DNA of 22,775 nt from Ascoidea tarda (nom. inval.) (Eukaryota > Ascomycota > Saccharomycetes > Ascoideales > Ascoideaceae), in assembly GCA_030560485.1 (NCBI GenBank), contig JAKTTS010000241.1, positions 1-22,775 of the forward strand. Reading direction: 5' to 3'. Shown one piece after another: positions 18,239-22,775 of this stretch. Every line of letters begins with the position of its first letter. Position 1 is the stretch's first letter. The translations under genes and the position numbers were made by a program. The notes under the pieces are model-generated. The model was given only the letters and a program-made list of their open reading frames with translations. It ran no database searches and was not told the origin of the DNA.

Positions 18239-18610
18239 CGATATGCTAATTTAGTGATATTTGACTTATAAACTCTTATTCACCTATACTACCGTCTTTA
18301 TTCTTTGTAACTACATTAGTTTGTTTTTCCTCTCATCATCTTCCTAATGATAACTTTTGATCAACAACGAATATTTCATTATCAAAAAACAAACAGTCCC
18401 ATTTATATATATAATTATATATTCATTTTATATATTCGTTTAAATTTCATATTCAAAACTATTCAAAACTATCCAAAATCAAACTAAAATCTTATTTTCA
18501 CTACAACCAAAAATTGATAAAAAAATAATTTAAAAAAATAAATCCACTGAAATAGAAAGAAAAAAAGAAAGAAAAGAAAAAAAAAACAATAAGCGTTAAT
18601 CGCTTGTCTT

Positions 18611-20224
18611 TTATAAATATTTTTTATTCCACACTTTAATCTCCAATCCATCTTCCAATACTATTCGTTTTCGAACTATTTTATATTTACCAATATACGG
18701 TAAAAGCTTAACAAAAATCGCCCAATAAACTATCCCTATTGTTATAACTAACAACCCACCAATTATATACCCATATCCATCATTATCATCACTATTACCA
18801 TTCTGGTTGATCAAAATCTCAATCAAAGGACTGACTATTATTCCCAATGAACTTACCAAACACAAATATATTAAAAAAGTCATTATCCTAATAGGCGCCT
18901 CAATTTTCTTGAATTTGCTCCGTATCTTAATAATTCCAAGACAAATTACGACATTGAATATCTGATTGGGATAAATTTGCATAGAAACAATAAAGTTGTA
19001 TATCTCCCCTTTATTAGGTATTAATATAACCATAATAGATATGGTGCAATGCAACAATATAGCAAATATTGGTGTATTAAATGGACGATAGTTTCTTGAT
19101 ATTAATTTGTGTCCAAATAAAAACCCTTCTCTCGCAATTTCTTGATTCAATCTAGAATCGGCAAATATTACCACTAAAACATTACTAGCTGCTGATAATG
19201 ATATTATAAGTGATAACAATCTTTGTCCAATATTCTTGCCAAATATTATCTTGAATAGTATGGCCCCGATCAATTCTCCACTGTTGATTATATCTTTGTG
19301 TGGTATTATAATTAGATAGGTCAAGTTCATTATAATATACAATACAAATATGCTTAAATATGATATATTGGCTCCATATTTTAGAGTCTTGATAGGATTT
19401 TTAATCTCATTTTGAACATTATGTGCGCTTATCCATCCACTGAAGGAGTATATCGTCTTTAGTAATGCTGATACTATAACTGGTAGCGGTATATTGTTTA
19501 TCTTTAAAATTTCATTCTTGTTGAATTTGAAAACCTCCCGTAAGGGTAGTTTCTCTATATGACTGATTGACGATGGGATTAATAGAATGTATAAGTTGAT
19601 CAAAATGATTAATGTTAAAGTCAATAACTTTAAACTTCCAACAATATTTTGACAGTAGATTCCAAATTTTTTGGAATAGCTATGAACGAAAAAGCCAGAT
19701 ATGATCAATAAGATTGCAAGTTTCTTGGTCTGGTATTCATCGTTGGGATAATCTAGTGAAAATCGCAAGTACTCTGCAAATATAATAGAATTTGTTGAAC
19801 AGAAGTTGAAAAAAATTGAAAAAGTTCCAAAGATAATGCTCCAAAAGAATTTGGGATTAGGAAATATGAATTCTAGAAAAATTTTGGTTCCGCCACTTCT
19901 GGGAATTAGTGATCCTAATTCAAGATAAACTGCCAACCCACTATAAGTTACGATGCCACCAACGACCCAGGTAATTAGAAACAAGATGGTCGAGCCTTGC
20001 ATTTCTTTAAAGACCAACCCAGGTGTTGCAAAGATACCAGAGCCCACCATTCTTGAGACAAACAATATTATGGTGGAGTAAAGTCCAAGATGTCTACCAT
20101 GGGGAGATTCTTCCAAGGGAACTAAAGAGGTTTTGCCAGAGGTTGCAACCAAAGGAGTCTCGATGGTGGTTTCTTCCTCAAAGGAAGATTTCTTCAACAA
20201 ACTTGTTGATTCAGTGTCTGACAT
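18611..20224 (-). CDS. Mup1/Mup3-type methionine permease (APC superfamily)
   Basis: This is a 12-helix plasma-membrane amino acid transporter of the yeast methionine permease group. It has 537 residues, close to Mup1 (574) and Mup3 (546). After a 43-residue cytosolic tail come RHLGLYSTIILF and RMVGSGIFATPGLVF (the substrate-binding GSGIF of helix 1, residues 61-65), then YLELGSLIPRSGG. Late motifs are NVLVVIFADSRLNQEIAREG, FNTPIFAILLH and YNFIVSMQIYPNQIFN. The C-terminal LPYIGKYKIVRKR looks more like Mup3 (low affinity) than Mup1, but I would not fix orthology by eye. The tail holds Lys 11, 12 and 31, possible ubiquitin sites for downregulation. I saw no CTG codon. The start at 20224 has a TATA box 66-74 bases upstream. 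The frame is whole and ends in TAA. Confidence 0.9.
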   Translation of the reverse strand: MSDTESTSLLKKSSFEEETTIETPLVATSGKTSLVPLEESPHGRHLGLYSTIILFVSRMVGSGIFATPGLVFKEMQGSTILFLITWVVGGIVTYSGLAVYLELGSLIPRSGGTKIFLEFIFPNPKFFWSIIFGTFSIFFNFCSTNSIIFAEYLRFSLDYPNDEYQTKKLAILLIISGFFVHSYSKKFGIYCQNIVGSLKLLTLTLIILINLYILLIPSSISHIEKLPLREVFKFNKNEILKINNIPLPVIVSALLKTIYSFSGWISAHNVQNEIKNPIKTLKYGANISYLSIFVLYIIMNLTYLIIIPHKDIINSGELIGAILFKIIFGKNIGQRLLSLIISLSAASNVLVVIFADSRLNQEIAREGFLFGHKLISRNYRPFNTPIFAILLHCTISIMVILIPNKGEIYNFIVSMQIYPNQIFNVVICLGIIKIRSKFKKIEAPIRIMTFLIYLCLVSSLGIIVSPLIEILINQNGNSDDNDGYGYIIGGLLVITIGIVYWAIFVKLLPYIGKYKIVRKRIVLEDGLEIKVWNKKYL

Positions 20225-20289
20225 TGTTTCGGAGGGAGGCGATATCTAACCAAGAGCACCCATAGTTCCATATCGTTCGTGAGTGTGGT

Positions 20290-20298
20290 TTATATATA
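20290..20298 (-). promoter_or_regulatory. TATA box of the permease gene
   Basis: On the minus strand TATATATAA (TATAWAWR) lies 66-74 bases before the start codon, the usual distance. A TATA promoter fits a nutrient-regulated permease. Confidence 0.65.
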
Positions 20299-20606
20299 GA
20301 TGTGTATCTGTAGCATGAGAAGAGAGCATAGAAAGCGTAATAGAAACAGCAGACATGGTTTGGATTTGTAAGCTTATTTTGCGGTGAAAAGAAATGACGA
20401 CTTCACCAGTGACAATTTCCAATTTGTGCTTAGAGAGAGCAGACGATTGAGCAATTCAGCAGCTTTGCAACTATTTGCTGGAGGGAGTTGGAGTGGGTTT
20501 CTTGCAGTGGATGTCTCGCCAGTATCTTGAAGATGTGGGCACAGGCTCTTTGGCGATTAATACAGAGCAAAGAGACACTTCAGCAGCAGATTAGCCTATC
20601 TTTGGG

Positions 20607-20644
20607 CATTCTAGAGTATCTTGGAGCCATTCCAGAGCCATTCC
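20607..20644 (+). promoter_or_regulatory. Three CATTCY (TEA/Tec1-type) sites in one orientation
   Basis: CATTCT lies at 20607-20612 and CATTCC at 20628-20633 and 20639-20644. The last two sit in a direct repeat of GAGCCATTCCA spaced 11 bases apart. CATTCY is the Tec1 site. The cluster lies about 400 bases upstream of the permease ATG. Binding is inferred. Confidence 0.4.
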
Positions 20645-21080
20645 AAAGCTGTTTCGTAGTGACGCATGCCAGTAATGTTTTTCTTGAACGAAGATGAGCA
20701 TGATGAATTCTGGATGGTTTTGGTCAATGTGTTTCCAGCTCATTTCATTTGTAAATTAGACGCTGGAGTGGTGATGTCTGAAAGACCATATTGTAGAAAA
20801 TTGGTGAGCAAAACTAGGGAATTTGTTTCATTGCCGAAAATGAGATCTGGAGTGACGATGGACAATTACCAAAGCACAAACCAGAATTTAAGAGGAAAGA
20901 AAATAAATAGCGATGAAAATAAAAGAGCTGGAGTGAGGATTATTAATGCTTTTAGATGAGATACAATGTTGGAAGGGCAAATCGAGCGATGGAGAGCAGA
21001 CAAGATAAGTTGAGGTAAAGGAGAGTGAGAACAGAAATAGGAATAGGAATAACAAGCCTTGCTATTCCATCGACACTTGA

Positions 21081-21131
21081 TTGATGCTTTGTTAGTGCTC
21101 CATTGATGCTTGGTCAATGTCTGATCAATGC
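21081..21131. repeat. TTGATGC / TCAATG motif cluster
   Basis: TTGATGCTT occurs at 21081-21089 and 21103-21111, followed by inverted TCAATG at 21114-21119 and GATCAATGC at 21123-21131. CATTGA (21101-21106) and TCAATG (21114-21119) form a small inverted repeat. This looks like a binding-site cluster of unknown factor. Confidence 0.45.
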
Positions 21132-21352
21132 TGGATGGATATTTGCAGATGTTTTGTAGAGTGATGATACGTTATTACTCCATCGACAGAATATTATTAA
21201 TCGCTTATTGTTTACAGAGGATGATTGGAAGTGGTAAAAATGGGCAGAATGGTCTCCATCTTTATTCTGTTTATTGTGAGATGGGACAGATATCAGCATA
21301 AAGATCAAGACCAATGACAAATCACAAACAACAAAGAGATTGTGAAAACCAG

Positions 21353-21386
21353 ATATAATATAATAATGTATATTATTATATTATAT
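21353..21386. repeat. 15-bp inverted repeat, AT-only
   Basis: The arms 21353-21367 and 21372-21386 are perfect reverse complements around the 4-base loop GTAT. A hairpin or cruciform could form. Confidence 0.85.
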
Positions 21387-21732
21387 TATACTAAATTATA
21401 TTGTAGTAGATTGAGATGGGGAGTAAAAACATTCGATTTTGTATTTGAAAACAAACCAAAAGAAGGGAAGCGGAGGGTAACCGATGAAAAATGAGAAAGA
21501 TTTGATTTAAAAATATTAAAAGATTATCAATTTCTTTTAAAGTGAATTGAATTGGAATTATTTGAAATTTGAAATTGTTTGAAATTGTTTGATTTGAAAT
21601 GATTTAGTTTAGTTTAAATTGAATTTTTTTTTATTAATAAAAATAGAAAAAAAAACAGAGTTAAAGAGGAAAAATGTCTCAAAGTTTAATTTAGATTCAA
21701 ACAGCTTGTTATATTTATTGATATTTATTGGT

Positions 21733-21750
21733 ATTGATATTAATATCAAT
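21733..21750. repeat. 18-bp perfect palindrome
   Basis: ATTGATATTAATATCAAT equals its own reverse complement. It stands directly before a larger inverted repeat. Confidence 0.9.
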
Positions 21751-21752
21751 TA

Positions 21753-21801
21753 ATATTCATCATATTCATAAGATTATTCATCTTATGAATATGATGAATA
21801 T
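21753..21801. repeat. 22-bp perfect inverted repeat with a 5-base loop
   Basis: The arms 21753-21774 and 21780-21801 are perfect reverse complements around TATTC. The right arm runs into a GAATATGAT tandem repeat (to about 21814). It could form a hairpin in DNA or RNA. Confidence 0.92.
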
Positions 21802-22315
21802 GATGAATATGATGTGATCATGGATCTGAGTAAAAAAAAACAGGTCGAAGAGTATTGTTTTGTTAGATGGAACAAATGAAAAAAAAAAAAGAAAAAATAT
21901 TTCTTAATGTTTTTTTTTTGGTTTTTGTTAGTTTTTGCAATTAGTTTTTGATTAGAAAGACTAAAATAATGAATAACTCGTGTAATTACTTGAAAGAGAA
22001 TTAGTCATTTAAGGAAATAAGATTTTATGGAGAAGAAACAGAATAAGTGGAATTAGAAGACGAGTTAAACGGGAGAAATACTCTGAAGAGAATACATAGA
22101 ATGGGAATGGGAGTGAGTAATTTGAAGGATTGGTGAGAGATAAGTGGGATAAGAGAGATAAAGATTGATAAGTAAGAGGGAGAGGATTTGAATGAGAGTG
22201 GGAATGAATGGGGGAATTAGTAGTATAGATATTATTTTATATTATTTTATATTATAGTATAGTATAGTATATTATATTATTTTATATAGATATTATAGAG
22301 TAATATTATGAAAAA

Positions 22316-22316
<1 letters not shown>

Positions 22317-22353
<37 letters not shown>
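22317..22353. repeat. (TAA)n microsatellite
   Basis: An uninterrupted TAA run of about twelve units lies just after an AT-rich block with TATAG/TATTA units (22226-22290). Confidence 0.93.
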
Positions 22354-22649
22354 CTGGATTGATTACTCCTTTTTTAGAGGTAAAAGGTATGGAAGTAATG
22401 GAACTTCAGAGTCAAAAGAAGAAGAGTAATTACTTTTTTTAGTAGGAAAAGTAACTAAAGAGATTGAAAAGAAAGAAAAAAAAAACGAGAAAAAAAAAAT
22501 TAAAGAGATAAAAAAAAGATTAAAAAGATTAAAGATTAAAGATTAAACATTGAAAATTAAACAGATAAATGAATAAAGAGAAGAAGAGGAAGAGGAAGAT
22601 TAGAAATGGACTAATGTCTTAGAAAGTTGTAAGTTATTTATTATTAGCT

Positions 22650-22775
22650 AAATAAAATAAATAAAATAAATAAAATAAATAAAATAAATAAAATAAATAA
22701 AATAAATAAAATAAATAAAATAAATAAAATAAATAAAATAAATAAAATAAATAAAATAAATAAAATAAATAAAAT
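22650..22775. repeat. 9-bp AAATAAAAT satellite running off the window
   Basis: About 14 perfect copies of a 9-base unit (AATAAAATA in one phase) continue to the last base. It contains no G or C, unlike known yeast telomere repeats. The array may be longer than the window shows. Confidence 0.93.

Larger units (their letters stand above)
15912..18610. other. 2.7-kb spacer, no convincing gene
   Basis: This lies upstream of the 759-residue gene and downstream of the permease. 15912-16620 is AT-rich with microsatellites. About 16740-17750 is much richer in GC and holds two CACGTG boxes (16885-16890, 17140-17145), purine-rich repeats and stem-like inverted repeats. 17750-18610 is AT-rich again with a minisatellite. 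The short open frames in the middle have no family features. The GC-rich block could be a distant promoter or an untranslated RNA; I recognise no tRNA, snRNA or other RNA. Confidence 0.55.
20225..22775. other. 2.5-kb gene-free region upstream of the permease
   Basis: 20225-20700 is the moderately GC-rich permease promoter. 20700-21330 holds short frames without family features and a cluster of TTGATGC/TCAATG motifs. From 21340 to the end it is AT-rich with three strong palindromes and four simple repeats. I recognise no RNA gene, and no ARS or centromere signature I can trust. The neighbouring gene on the right lies outside the window. Confidence 0.6.

Noticed and set aside
20666-20959. Plus-strand 97-codon frame upstream of the permease
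   Set aside because: No family features; the length is expected by chance in this less AT-rich stretch.
22650-22775. Telomere repeat
   Set aside because: The unit has no G at all; budding-yeast telomere repeats are G/T-rich on one strand.

Overview
The window looks like nuclear DNA of an AT-rich budding yeast (Saccharomycotina). The genes are compact and mostly intronless. The one spliced gene uses yeast-type introns with a TACTAAC branch site. The proteins are clear relatives of Saccharomyces proteins but carry long Asn/Asp/Ser-rich tracts. Sites resembling yeast MCB, Reb1, Gcn4-type and E-box motifs lie in the promoters. I cannot name the species. CTG codons are very scarce and, in the genes I scanned, avoid the best-conserved parts, so I cannot say how CTG is read. 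There is no trace of a virus, retroelement or DNA transposon, and I found no tRNA.

Layout. 1-1042: CDC21 (thymidylate synthase, +) with an MCB box upstream. 1225-3330: SGO1 (shugoshin, -), broken by one in-frame TAA. 3331-3621: short divergent promoter. 3622-4063: DAD2 (DASH/Dam1 ring subunit, +), three exons; its first intron is of the rare GC-AG class. 4150-5964: ALG8 (ER glucosyltransferase, -) with a Reb1 site in its promoter. 6297-9665: a greatly enlarged YNG1-type ING/PHD protein (-). 9666-10107: divergent promoter with a dense palindromic TGACTCA array. 10108-13197: PRP16 (splicing DEAH ATPase, +). 13632-15911: an unrecognised 759-residue protein (-). 15912-18610: 2.7 kb without a convincing gene. 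18611-20224: a Mup1/Mup3-type methionine permease (-). 20225-22775: 2.5 kb of gene-free DNA with palindromes and simple repeats, running out of the window inside a 9-bp satellite.

The genes do not form a single pathway. Three neighbours serve the chromosome cycle: CDC21 (dTMP for S phase, with an MCB site), SGO1 (cohesion and tension sensing) and DAD2 (kinetochore-microtubule coupling). SGO1 and DAD2 share one promoter.

The observation I would follow first is the shugoshin gene. Codon 94 is TAA, yet the same frame stays open for 607 more codons. Family-like sequence continues directly after the stop, and the C-terminal SGO motif is intact. The six bases after the stop are CAAATA, which fits the CAR-NBA consensus described for efficient stop-codon readthrough in yeast. 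This suggests two products: a short coiled-coil form and a full-length form of about 701 residues. A base error or a recent null allele must be excluded first.
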